A stretch of 64,000 nt of DNA from Corinectria fuckeliana (taxonomy: Eukaryota; Ascomycota; Sordariomycetes; Hypocreales; Nectriaceae): the NCBI GenBank assembly GCA_019137255.1, contig WPDH01000156.1, positions 124,001 to 188,000 on the forward strand, read 5' to 3'. A model generated the notes under the pieces. It had not been told where the DNA came from and did no database searches. It was given only the letters and a program-made list of their open reading frames with translations. Shown here in pieces: positions 33,327 to 44,564 of this stretch (position 1 is the stretch's first letter; each line of letters begins with the position of its first letter). The position numbers and the translations under genes are program-made.

Positions 33327-34122
33327 TCCTTTCAATCTCACCGAGAAGGAATCACTGCTGATATCGAAACCGCAGACACAGAATGGACCAATACGATCCA
33401 AAAGGCCGTCGACATCACAGTCCCGTCCTTCTACGACGACCCTCTTTTCGCGTGGATGTTCCTTGAGGCCGGCGATGAGACACGCCAAAGGAAGCTCTGG
33501 ATCATGCTCCGGTCCGTCCTCCGGTCCGCTCTCGAGTGCGGCGGCTTCATCCTCGACGCTCGCGGCTGGGGCTCCGTCATGGCCGTGTCGGAGCCCGGCC
33601 AGAAGTACGATGGCGTCCTCACCATTTGGCGATCGGCCGGCGTCTCAGCGACCGTTTCCGGCGGGTTGATGCCTACCATCGTGAGTGTCTTCTAAGTATA
33701 GCCTTGCGGTCCGTGGCTCACGACTATACCAGCGTCTCCTGTTTGGATACCTGGGGGCCGTCGACAAGGTCAAGGCGAAGGTGCTCCCGGGCGCAAAGCT
33801 CCGCGACTGCTTCTACGTGCTCATCACGGCCACGGAGGCGAAGAACCGCAAACAAGGGCTCCTCGCGGCCATGACGGCGAGACTGCTGAACGAGGCGCGA
33901 AGGGTCAACAAGCCCGTCTGGCTCGAGGCGACAACCAAGTACTCGGCGCAGCAGTTTACGCGTTTCGGGTTCGAGACAGTCGATGAGATCACTGTAGGCA
34001 AGGATTCGGTTAACGGGAAGGGCGTGAAGCAGGACGGCGGTGAGGGCGTTACCGTCACGGGTATGATTTGGTGGCCGGAGGGCGCGAAGGAGAAGGGGGT
34101 CAAGCAGGAGGAAAGTAGATAG
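33327..34122 (+). CDS. GNAT-family N-acetyltransferase (5' end uncertain)
   Basis: Acetyl-CoA-dependent N-acetyltransferase of the fungal GNAT type; the substrate is unknown. Coding is clear from about 33345 (ITADIETADTEWTN, VPSFYDDPLFAWMFLEAGDE) through an intron at 33681-33732 to the stop at 34122. The acetyl-CoA-binding region reads CFYVLITATEAKNRKQGLLA then AMTARLLNEARRVNKPVWLE, and the C-terminal strand is FTRFGFETVDEITVG. No in-frame ATG exists between the upstream stop (33324-33326) and 33456. So either a first exon upstream has not been recognised, perhaps across the 62-bp GTGAAT...GGTAG interval 33265-33326, or translation begins at 33456, which would remove a conserved segment. It sits tail-to-tail with a decayed MFS gene. 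Confidence 0.7.
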
Positions 34123-34185
34123 AAGCCTGTAAATACCGAGGAAATATCAGATGGAAATGTCAACAGGAGGCTGGCAGGGTGGCAT

Positions 34186-35329
34186 TCAATAACAGCTGCA
34201 GATAGACTTGGCCTGGAGTTCAGCCCGTCTAAGGCGTATATCAATAATCAACATCATCCTGGATCGCCACCCCATCCCGATCCGCCTTACGGTTCTGCCT
34301 CCTGAATCACCCAGCACAGACGATGCTGGACAGTACGGGGGCGTGCAGAGCAGAAACACCACGGCGGTCGCGTACCCCAGCGTCGTGAGGATGATCTGGA
34401 TGAAGTACGCAAACGCGTAGATGGGCGCGCTGCAGCACAGGAACATGAGGCCATACGCGAGAAGTTGGTCTGGGAAAGGGACGGTGAAGGCGTAGCCGAG
34501 GAAGGCAAGGCCGACAGTTGTGGCCCTCTCGATGCTGTGAGATGTGCTCAGAATCATAGGTGTTTAGGTAGAGCATAGTCCAACTTACATGAAGATCCAA
34601 CACCAGCCCGCAATGTCATGCGTACCCTCCAGCTTTATGAGAGCATATGCCAGAATATTCCCAAAGGCCGAGATGAAGAGGTTGATCATGTACCACAGAG
34701 CCATCCTGTAACTAAATCAGCTTTCCTTCTACTCTAGTTCGTCCACGCAACTCTCAAAGTATTACAAGAGTACGTACCGTTGCTGAACCATACATACAGC
34801 ACGGCAAAAAGCCCGCCTCGAACACGCCGATAAGCATCCTGCACACGACAACGACACGCCAGTCGTTTGCCCAGCCCATGTCAAGCATCGCGCCTCCCCA
34901 GCTGAGCACGAGGCTGTTGAGGAGCAGCTTGGGGCCGACGCGCCGCGGGGACAGTGTCGTGGACAGCTCGAAGAGGAAGTACGTGACGAAGCAGACGAGC
35001 AGGGCGACGGAGTAGCGGTTGCCAGTATCAAAGCGCAATTCGTCGTTTCTTCCGGCGACGCGCGTGTTGGAAAGGTTGACGCGGTCGAGGCCGGCGACAG
35101 AGTAGAGGATGCCGAGGATAGGGAGGCGCATGTCGACCTTGCGTCTAGATCAGAGTCAGAAAAGGAGCAAGCAAGCTGAAATCTATGCAAGGAAAACGTA
35201 CATAAATCTTGCTTCCGCCTTGCGTTGCTCGATGAGAATCTCAGCGTCCTCGACATGTGGACGCTGCCACTTGCTCTCAGCCGCATCGATCTCCTCGACC
35301 GAAGGGCCCTTGTCTCGATCGTCTGCCAT
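34186..35329 (-). pseudogene. Decayed MFS transporter, allantoate-permease (Dal5) type
   Basis: Starts at 35329 (MADDRDKGPSVEEIDAAESK). After an intron it reads RKVDMRLPILGILYSVAGLD then RVNLSNTRVAGR, the typical start of the Dal5/anion:cation-symporter group. TM segments follow (YSVALLVCFVTYFLFELS, VVCRMLIGVFEAGFLPCC). Around 34790 the frame slips: the expected continuation QQRMALWYMINLFISAFGNI is in another frame and several residues are missing. After FTVPFPDQ the central loop is absent and the sequence jumps to a late TM pair (APIYAFAYFIQIILTTLGYA), then loses similarity well before a normal C-terminus. It reads as an internally deleted, truncated transporter relic. Confidence 0.72.
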
Positions 35330-37263
35330 GTCTGCCAGCATATGTGTCTATCTCGGGAGTTTCGAGGCCTAAGACAGCTGAATCACGGTTGTTTATGTGC
35401 CAACTCCCCCATCGGCCATCCCAGACGATCACAGGGCACGAACCGCGACAGCCCTACGCCAATCTCTGCAGTCCGGACAAGCTCAACCGAGGTCCCGGGG
35501 CCAAGGACAAGCATCGTTGTCCAAGAACGATGGTTCAGCGCCTGCCAAGTACATCTCGACATCTCGCTGAGCGGACTCGACTCTTGACAACTTGCACATG
35601 CCGTCCCCAAAGTGGTGTGACAGAGTGGGGGAGCGGATCCCATCGTCGAGAGAACCCCGGACTTCCCCAGCTTCTGCACGGATGACGCTATCCGCGCGAC
35701 GTGCATTGGGTACATCTCTAGCGCAGCGTATAATTGATACGGTTTAAGCGTGATGCTGTCACCCCTGGTAATTCACCTGGTGATTCGCCATGCCTCACGT
35801 AGTCTGGCAGGGGCAATTCGTTGCATCTACCGTGTTAAGAAGATCCGGGCCCCATTCGGACCCGAGGTGGGGCCGCAAAGACGGCTGCTGTCCGGCATCG
35901 ACGTGCTGCTCCTGTTTCGGCGTCCCCGGGCTACCGTCCCGATATTCTTGTCCTCCACCCCGCTTCGTGCGCCTCTGTATTAACTCAGTAGTTCAGGGCG
36001 GGAGACACCTCTTCAGTTTCAGTACTGGAGGCATGGCAGTCTCGTTGATATCATTCAGAAAGCAAGTGAGACGCAGAGGCTGCTAATTATGATCAGTATG
36101 GTCCAACACTGCCGATCCCCATGCCGATTCCCATGCCGATTCTCATGCCGGAGTGTCGAAAATGCTCGTCTACGTTTCACTACGGCGGTCAGTACGACGT
36201 AGAAGCCGGGTTAGCGGCACAGAAGGCAAAGAATAAAACGTGGCAATCTCACGGCGGAACGAAAACCCCATCTTATCCCCGCCACGGTTCATCGTCTCAC
36301 CTTTCCTCGAGTCATGGAGTGAACTTTTCTCCCCGGCTCCCCTGTCAGCCTCAAAAGCCACAAAAGGCTAGGACGTCGAACTGCCACCGCGTCCCGGCCG
36401 GAAACGGAATTCGGCACCGAGCCGGGGGGACACAGAATGGTGGTTGGCGGTCACGTAATTGATTACGGCGCCGGTACGAAAACCCGGGAGGAATCGATGC
36501 AGGAGGCGAATGCAGCCGGCCTCGGCAAATGGCCTGGTTATTACCCCTCTTCTTCCGTCCTCGGCGTTGGGCTTCGGTGAATATCTAGTAAGGTCGAAGT
36601 ACATGACCTACCAAGCAGTCTCTCGCCCTTGGACGGACTGTCATTCCTCACTCGATCCCTGGCAAAGATCGCTGAAGATAGACGTCCCCGGGCTGTTCTT
36701 TTGCCAGCCAGGCAATCCTCGCAACGCGGAGCTAGTTAGAGATTTCATTTCTTAGTGGAGGACTAGAGGGAAACTAAAGATGCCCTTCACCGGCTCCAAC
36801 AGATTAATGCCCGGCGCTATGTCCGCGATCGGTCCCCCACCAACAAAGGGATCTGTCCCTGCTCTACCTACCACTGTAGCCAGTAATTAGGCCTAGTCAG
36901 TCAAGTAGTTATATGTAGTAATAAGTCGCCAATTGTCGTGAGTGCTGATCAGTAACTACTTAAGTGACAAGTTCCGCATCGGTGCCGCATCGGTCCCTCC
37001 CAGAAGCTGACGGACCCAACTAATCCAACGCCAAGGAATTGCCTTATCAGTGCTCCGGTCCCAATTGCTCTTTGGGTTGACGTCCTAGGTGTCTTTATTT
37101 TATTTTAGATCGTGAAATCCTCTGTCTGCAGTTGAAGGCAGCTGGTTGTTCGTTCGGTACCGACAGTAACCATTGTGCATTCCATCATCGCCTCCCCTTG
37201 AGCCAGCCAGTAGCGGAAACACCAGCACCTTGAAGGCCACACAACAAACGACTCATACCGTCC
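35330..37263. other. Intergenic region between MFS relic and MFS gene
   Basis: About 1.9 kb of mixed composition with no supported gene. A short imperfect tandem repeat of CCCATGCCGATT lies at 36117-36152. The last 200 bp before 37264 presumably hold the promoter of the MFS gene. Confidence 0.4.
36117..36152 (+). repeat. Short tandem repeat (CCCATGCCGATT, three imperfect copies)
   Basis: Three successive 12-bp units differing by single bases, in non-coding sequence. Confidence 0.7.
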
Positions 37264-39251
37264 ATGTCTGACGATCCCGAGAAGGCATCAGCCGCCATTC
37301 GCGCCGAGACGCCGTCTTCCTCTTCTTCATCCATTGACTCGCCCGTCCTGGAACCCATCAAGACTATCGACAAGCAACGCAGTCGCCCCAGCTTCGCGAC
37401 CCAGCGTTCACATGACTCTGACATCTTTGAGGTCCTAGAACATGCGCTCACCCCAGACATCGAGACAGAAGCAGAGCGCGAGGCTCGCGAGCCCATCACA
37501 TACACCAGGACCGGCACCAGTATAGCGAGTGTCACCTCCCGCCCGCCCGACTTTGAGGTTATCTTCGAGGAAGGCGACCCAGAAAACCCGAGGAACTGGC
37601 CACTATGGTACCGCGCCTGGATCACCGTCGCCATCTCCTTTTCAACTTGGGTGGTTATTTTGTACAGCACCTGTTATACCTCGTCTATCCCAGGCTTGAT
37701 TGAGGAGTTTGGATCGACTACCCTTGAGGCAACATTGGGTTTGACAACCTATTTGATTGGCCTCGCAACAGGGAGTCTTGTCGTTGCCCCCATGAGCGAG
37801 CTTTATGGTCGACGGCCCGTGTACTTGGTCTGCCTGACCCTCTGGCTGATACTCATCATCCCGTGTGCCCTGGCGACTTCGCTAACAGAAATCCTTGTCG
37901 TGAGATTCGTGGGGTGAGCAAGAACACTTGTCCCGGGGAAAACTTAGCTGACTATGTGGGCATTCCAGGGCTCTCTTCGGCGCTGCTATGATATCCAACG
38001 GTCCCGGAAGTATTGTCGATATCGCCGACCCGGAGTATCTCGCTCTTGCCATGTCACTATGGTCGATCGCGCCCCTAAACGGACCGTCCCTAGGACCCGT
38101 CATCGGAGGGTTCGTCTACCAGTATCTGGGCTGGCGATGGGATAACTGGATCGTCTTGATCTTGGGTGGTGCCGGTCTTCTCATGATAATTTCTGTAAAA
38201 GAAACATATCACCCATCGATTCTGAAGCGAAAGGCCGCTCAGATGCGCAAGCAGATGGACGACCCTCGATGGTGGTGTCAGTATGACCAGAAATTGTCTT
38301 CGATTCATCTCATTAAAGTCAACCTGAGCCGTCCTTTCATTCTCTTCGCCACGGAGCCCATATTGTGGTTCTTGAACATCTGGTGAGTTGCTTCTCGGGC
38401 GAGGCTAGAGGAATTACCTGTGTCAAAGCCCACATCCGATCTTGACCTCTGCTTTCTGACTCTTCCGTAGGATATCCGTGATTTATGGCATCTTGTACCT
38501 CTGCTTCGTCGCGTACCCGATCGTTTTCTCGCAGCATCGTGGTTGGAACCCAGGCATGTCAGGTCTTTCGTTTGTCGGCATCGGCGTTGGCACAATGCTT
38601 GCCATCGTTTGTGAGCCTCTCTTTCGAAAGATCATCAACTCTCAACCTCGAGATCCCGAAACGGGTCGGGTCCAGCCCGAGGCCACAGCGCTTATCATGG
38701 CCATTGGCTCCATCCTCACCCCCGTCGGCCAGCTTGTCTTTTCATGGACGTGTCTTCCGAATTCCATCCACTGGGCAATCCCGATTGCCTTTGGCATCCC
38801 TTTCGGTGCCGGAAACACGCTGAGCTTCATATACGGCTCCAACTATATTGCCAGCGCCTACTCCATCTATGCCGCCAGCGCCCTGGCTGGCAATGCTGTA
38901 ATCCGAAGCATGTTTGGAGCCACGCTTCCCCTGGCTGGGCCCAAGATGTATGCGGCGATGACGCCCCAGTGGGCAGGTACCCTTCTGGGACTGCTCGAAG
39001 TGGCCATGATTCCGATTCCATTCGTCTTCTGGCGGTACGGGTCCAAGATCCGGGCCAAGAGCCCGACCATCCGACAACTGCGCGAGGACCAGGACCAGAT
39101 CGATGCGAAGCGGGCCAAGCACCAGGTACGGCTCAAGAGGAGAGGGAAAAAGGAGAACGCTGGTGACGAGACAAATGAGGGAGTGCTGGAAAAGACGGCG
39201 GATTCTTCCGAGCTGTGGAAGACGGCTGGCTCTAAAACGCTCGAGCAGTGA
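37264..39251 (+). CDS. MFS transporter, DHA1 multidrug/polyamine type
   Basis: Proton-driven plasma-membrane exporter of the major facilitator superfamily; the substrate is unknown. Exons 37264-37913, 37969-38382 and 38471-39251 join to 614 codons. A long acidic, Ser-rich N-terminal tail (about 100 residues) precedes ENPRNWPLWYRAWITVAISF, the hallmark start of the fungal DHA1 (Tpo/Flr-like) group. The motif A-like loop is APMSELYGRRPVYLV, and motif C-like SIAPLNGPSLGPVIGGFV follows. The second half has helices GILYLCFVAYPIVF, SLSFVGIGVGTMLAI-like and FGIPFGAGNTLSFIYGSNYI. The C-terminal tail is Lys/Arg-rich. It appears intact and is the only complete transporter in the accessory stretch. Confidence 0.9.
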
Positions 39252-40546
39252 GCATCAGAGGTTTATGCATCATGATCAGGTCGGTTAGTATGGATTCGGC
39301 AGCATTTGGATCAGCGTTCTCAAGTGTAAAAATTCCTCAATGTTACATTACCACAATCTTGTCAAATAATGGTGAAGACAGATGATTCAAGGCCAAAAGG
39401 AAAGGTTGCCGGAGCATCAACAGCTTCCTCAGGCACGATACCACGTGAAAATGATGTCGCATGCATGCCAGTTAAAAAGCACGACCCTTCTTCCTTCCCA
39501 CATAACCCATCTGGCAACTGAGGTAGTTGTCACAGCACGCAAAAAGAAGTTGCTCAATCCCATTCTGGTAAGATGTTTATAGGAACAGCCCGATGCGGGG
39601 GTCGAACCCGCAACCTTGAGATTGTGTACTCGTAAGAGTCTCACGCTCTACCGATTGAGCTAACCGGGCCTCGAACCGAGGCTTTGTTTGATGATGAGGC
39701 ACGTCGTTATTGTAGAGCAAGTAACTCGGAAGTAGTTTAGCGACAGGTACTTCCAATTGGTTTAGGGAAGTTGTTGAGATGTATACTTCATAACTCTCAG
39801 TGTAATCAAGGACCTGCACATTTGTATATTACTCCGGTTTCTAAATTAGTCATAAACTTTCAAAGTATAGAGCCTTTTTTTAGGTACCTAACGTAACACT
39901 AATCATTAAAAGCTGCGTTTTAGCTGTCAACCTGTCCAACGAAATACATTCCTTATTGGAACAGTGGAAAAGCCCATATCGAGCTACTCCAGTCAAAGAA
40001 ATTACCACCAAATATTACAAAAACCAAATCCCCCAAAACAGGATTGCGGCCAAGCTGTCAATGCTATTTAACTCAGGGCCTGTCTTCAGGTATGGGGTAA
40101 ATTGCCACCCAGATCGACGCATGAGGAACCCTTTCCAATGCTTCGTTTAGTCACAAGAATATTCACGCAATGCATTCGTAACGGTGCCTCCGGGTTATAG
40201 TGGCCAATCATTTGTCTTCTTTATATCTGCTATTGCATGGGCGCACAAGCCTGCGTGAACCTCATGGTCGGCGCCCTCGCCAATCGTTTTGACCTGTTCC
40301 ATCCAACGATTGACCATGCCGCAATATGGAATATGGCAAGGTACGCGACGCCAGCCCATTTACACCATGATCCATGTCCAACGAGCGTGTCTGGAAGTAG
40401 ACGCAGCGTCGTACGTTCGTTTCAATAGCAGTCCAAATCTAGTCTCTTCCAAGTGCCACCATGCAATTCCTACATGAAAAGACCAAGACGTATCATCTGA
40501 GAACTCTTCCAAGAAGCTACATGGAAGCCAGCGGTAGGATCCGCCA
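39252..40546. other. Intergenic region containing tRNA-Lys
   Basis: About 1.3 kb, AT-rich on average, with tRNA-Lys at 39588-39669. No other gene was recognised. Confidence 0.4.
39588..39669 (-). tRNA. tRNA-Lys(CUU), intron-containing
   Basis: On the minus strand 82 nt fold as a tRNA. The acceptor stem is GCCCGGT/ATCGGGC (one G-T pair), the D-arm GCTC-AATCGGTA-GAGC, and the T-arm GCGGG-TTCGACC-CCCGC. The anticodon stem is TGAGA/TCTCA with a loop starting CTCTTA, which gives anticodon CTT and an intron of about 10 nt just 3' of it. Confidence 0.9.
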
Positions 40547-42702
40547 TCAGTTATCCTTCTCTAGCTGGTCCAGCTCATTAAGCACGGAAGACTTGGTATG
40601 TATCTTCTTAAGCTGAGTGTCCTCCAGCTTCTCGCCGCCGGCTAGGCGCATCTCTAGGTCTTCGATAGCTCGAACCTTCTTCTGAAGGCTGCGAATCTTC
40701 TTCGCATTGGGGTTGGTATCAACGACGACGGCGGGAGCGCCCTGCTGAGGAGCGAAGTTTCCATTTCCGTTTCCGTTTCCGTTTCCGTTGGTGTTGACGT
40801 TGACGTTGTTGCTACTGTTTCCGCGTTGAGTGTTGCTGCGGCTGCGGGCGCCATTATTTCGGGACTGGCTCCTGTGGTGGGGGTTGTTACCGCCAGGCCC
40901 ACGACGTTCGGGACTGCGGCCTTCGCTTCCGGAACCGGCTCCAAACTCCCGGGGAGGAGGCACCAGGCTGGCTCCGCCGTTAGGCTCGACCCGCGCGTCC
41001 TGAGACCTACCCTCACCTTGGTTGGCCTTCTTGTTGCGCTTCTTCTTGTTCTTCGCCTTGGACGAGTTCTCATCGCCAATGGACTCAGCCCCAGGGACGG
41101 TCTTCCCGCCCGCAGGGGCTGCGTCGGCAAGGTCAGCCCCGGGAACAGCGCGGCGCTGACGGCCGAAGCCATTGGGACCAATGTTAGGGGTCCCGTTGCT
41201 CACAGAGTGGGCAGCACCGCCCTCATCCTCGCGCTTGAAGTGAAGCGGCGTGGCTAGCCCGCGCGCACCGGGAGGACGGTACGCACCTGCCGGCTTGCTA
41301 GGAGTCTTGACCGTGCCGAGGTAAGTCGTGGCCGAGGAGTGCGCGGTCGGGACGGGGACGAGCGGGTCACCGCTGACAACCTTGTCCGGGGGGTTCGGGC
41401 GCCAGGTAACATGGTACAACTCGACCATGTCTTCGTTGTACATGATGCCGCCGCTGACGTGCCATAGCTTGATGCCATTGTCCACGCGAAGTCGCGGCGA
41501 AGTGGTGCACGTCATGATATAGCGGCTGTCGGGGCTCCACTCGCACACGCTGGGGTTGCCGCTCTCAATGGTGGTGACCTTGCGGAAGTCCTTCTCGAGA
41601 TCGTAGACGTCGATCTGCCCAGCAAGGTTGCCGAAGCCGGCGACCAGAACGAACCGACCGGTTGGCGAGAAGATGATTGTGTTGCGGGGAGCAAGAGGGA
41701 ACGTGTGCGTCGCAACGGCCCGGTGGTTGAATATGGTGGCTTTGGCTGGCATGTACCCGTAGACGACACCAAACTCTTTCGAGTTCGGAGACCACGAAAC
41801 GTCGTGAATCGGGCCCTCCTTGTCCAGAGTGACACGAGCATCGAACGCACCAGTGGTGCTGAGCAGATACAGCGTGGTCTCGCCGTAGTAGCTCTTGCCA
41901 GAGCGGTCGACATCGGTCTGGGCGAGGACCAGCAGGCTGGAACCCTGCTTGTTCCACTTCAACTGGACCTTGTCGCCCTTGAAAAAGGTCTTCTGGGAGA
42001 TGGGGGCGTTGAAGAGGGGGACGTTGAAGACCTTGACGGCAGCGGGTTGACCCTAATGGTTGGTTAGTGGTGGATTGATGGAATGAATGTGAAGGGTTGA
42101 TGGAAGTCACTAACTTTGCGCTCAGGAACGAAGACGGCGACAGCGTGGTTATGGCTGCCAGGAGCGAGGGCGTAGTTAGACGCACCCTCAACTCGAAGCT
42201 TATTCCACACCTTGACGAGATCGTGGCTCTCATAGAACTGAACCTCGTTGGTGACGAGGCGAGCACAGTACTTCTCATCGGCAGTGTACTGCAGATTCCA
42301 GCCTCCCTGCTGCTTCTGGACGAACCGAGCCAGCGGCTCCTTGTCGGCGGCAGCAACGCCTTCCTCGACGACGCGCCAGACCTTGAGGTTCTTGGTCGCA
42401 TCGCCGGCCTCGTCCTTGCCGGGGCGCTCCCATGTGATGACAAAGGTTCCGCGGGGGGAGAAGGCGAGCTCGTAGACGTTTAGGAGGGGTAGCGAGAGGA
42501 CCACTTGGCCGGTGGAAGCGTCGACGACGGTGACGGTCTCGGGAGAGGCCCAGCCGAAGTAGCGGCCACAGGGGGAGTAGGCACAGCACCGGAGGTTACC
42601 CTCGGGCTTGGTGAACCCAGCGAGAGGCTCGTAGACGGGCGCGGCGTCAAAGACACCGATGGTCTTCTGGGTTCGGTAGGCAAACTGCAGCGGAGACGCC
42701 AT
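40547..42702 (-). CDS. Eukaryotic translation initiation factor 2A
   Basis: eIF2A, a monomeric factor able to deliver initiator tRNA to the 40S subunit independently of eIF2, used in alternative or stress initiation. Two exons split by intron 42053-42114 give 697 codons. The N-terminal WD beta-propeller is readable (FAYRTQKTIGVFDAAP, CCAYSPCGRYFGWAS, YGETTLYLLSTTG, VSWSPNSKEFGVVYGYMPAK, NTIIFSPTGRFVLVAGFGN, CEWSPDSRYIMTCTTSPRLR, DNGIKLWHVSGG). The family-typical YRPPGARG follows. The C-terminal half is low-complexity, with a KNKKKRNKK basic patch, NG repeats from a CCGTTT hexamer (about 40766-40800) and a final coiled coil (RSLQKKVRAIEDLEMRLAGG). Confidence 0.95.
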
Positions 42703-44564
42703 GGCTAGTGAAAGTCACAGTATCTCGTGTCTTGCGTGTCTTGTTTGTGGTCGGGGGGGTGGGGGGGGGTGGGGGGGGGTCAAATGTTCTTTGATGGCTT
42801 CTCCTGATCTTGTCGTGCGTGGACAGGCAGACCTTGTCAATGGGCGCGAAGCGTTTAGGCTCGGAACCCAAAGGCGAGAGTGTCTGGGGTTGGCAGGGGC
42901 GAAGGGCTGGCTGAAAAGCGGCCGGTTGTGACTGCGCAACGAAGTCGGCGAGAAGTAGGCTTGAGAGGGCTCGGACGCGGTGCAGAAAGCGGTCGTCTGG
43001 GGATGGTTCTGTCGTCGTGCGGCGGAGGGAGTTGAAAAAAGTCGTCGCTGAGCAACAAGGTGGTGGTGGCGAGCAGCGCAAGCGGAACGTCAACGTCAAC
43101 GTCACAAGGGAACGTTGTGGGCGGTTGAATGCAAAGCCTGGACCTGCGAACGGAGAAGAACAGGAAGAACAGTTGCCGGGAGGAAGGTGAAGGAAGACGG
43201 CAAGCACCCAAAGGGAGGAAGGGGGAATTGGCGCGGCAGGGCCGTGATGCTGTGGGCTGGAGGGAATCAAGAGGAGAGAAGGGCGTGGCTACGGGCGGGC
43301 AGAGGGCGGGTTGATGGTTTTTGTCTTTTTTTTTTTTCATTCACTGACAGGATGCGCACGCGCCACACTTCGCTCACTGTCTCCCTCTCTGACTCAGCCT
43401 CATCTGTGTACTAGATAAACAGCGGGAGGCAAAGAACTTGGATGTGGACGGGAGGTGTCCACAGCGCTCTAGGGAGGTTCCAGGAGGCCCGCATACCCAA
43501 TTGCCAGTGGAGGGCTTCCAGTGCCGGGCGCCCTCCATCCTGATCGATGCCTGATCCCGGGCTATGCCCTTTCAAGCCACAGGGATCGTGGGGCCCTCTC
43601 GCGGGACGTGGATCTGTGGGGCTTTGCGTGTGGCTAGAGACGGCACTTGGGCACTTCCCTTTGCAGCTTGGACGACAGAGTTTGGATAATTCCCAAGAGC
43701 AACAGACAATTCACCTTGATAAAACAAGGTGTCATTCCATGGTTTTTTGTGTGTATTTCATATGAGATGTGATTCCCTTGGAAACTCATGCTTGCGAGCG
43801 TACTGAAAAATGGCGAAAGCCAACTTGATCGCCATCAGGCCTCGGTGCATGAAAACCTTGCATACCACACCACTTTCCCCTCTCTCCTGGCGCTGAATTC
43901 GTATGTGTTCAGGGAGAGCGGTCAGCTCGCTGTGATTGTGCTCGGTAGACTGCAGCTTATGTATCATTGACCATCTGGGATGACCTTTGATGCGTCCTAT
44001 TGGGCCATCTACCTGAACTATATCTACTACTAGGGACTATTTACTTATTGTATGTACCTTAGTGTTATTCATACTGTACGGAGTACAAACGTGGTAGTTG
44101 TTGGCAGCAGCCCGGGCCTCTACTACTCCACTTCTTACGTAGGTAGCTACGTGAGAAACGAACTGACTAATACAGAGAAGGCTGATTTGATGTCACCCTA
44201 TCGGCTCGTCCAGTTCTGCCAGTCTGTGACTTGGCGCCCTCAAGGCCAACGCTGTTCATTGCCATTTCAAGTCCGCTGCAGATAGGCCACACCGGCAGCA
44301 GCAATTCTGACCAACTAACAAGCACCATCGGCTTCTATAGGACATCCGTGCAACATGTCGCTCTTGTGACTCGACCCCCTTGTTCCTACTTACGCGCTGA
44401 GTGGCCGCGGTTCTCGCCCAACCATCGCAAGGGTGTTGATGACAGGATGCCCAAGCAATCACTGCTGGTAGTTTTCCCTCCGTCGTGGTGTAATCGACTG
44501 TGGATGAGAGATGGATAAAATATCGTCGTCATCTTCTCCCGCCCATACAAGTTCTCCCTCCTCC
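42703..44564. other. Intergenic region upstream of eIF2A and downstream of RPAP1-type gene
   Basis: About 1.9 kb. It contains three long G runs at 42753-42779 in the eIF2A leader, a T-run at about 43328-43338, and a GTACGGAGTAC copy at 44076-44086. No supported gene was seen. Confidence 0.4.
42753..42779 (+). repeat. G-tract, (G7-9 T)3
   Basis: Three runs of 7, 9 and 9 G separated by single T, located about 50 nt upstream of the eIF2A start codon. The eIF2A transcript would carry the complementary C runs in its leader. Confidence 0.9.

Noticed and set aside
40766..40812. Hexamer repeat (CCGTTT)n as an independent repeat element
   Set aside because: It lies in the eIF2A coding exon and encodes the Asn-Gly repeat of its linker.
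42647..43340. Open frames of 160-207 codons on the minus strand upstream of eIF2A
   Set aside because: Low-complexity Pro/Ser/Arg composition in several frames at once; this is leader and promoter sequence of eIF2A.
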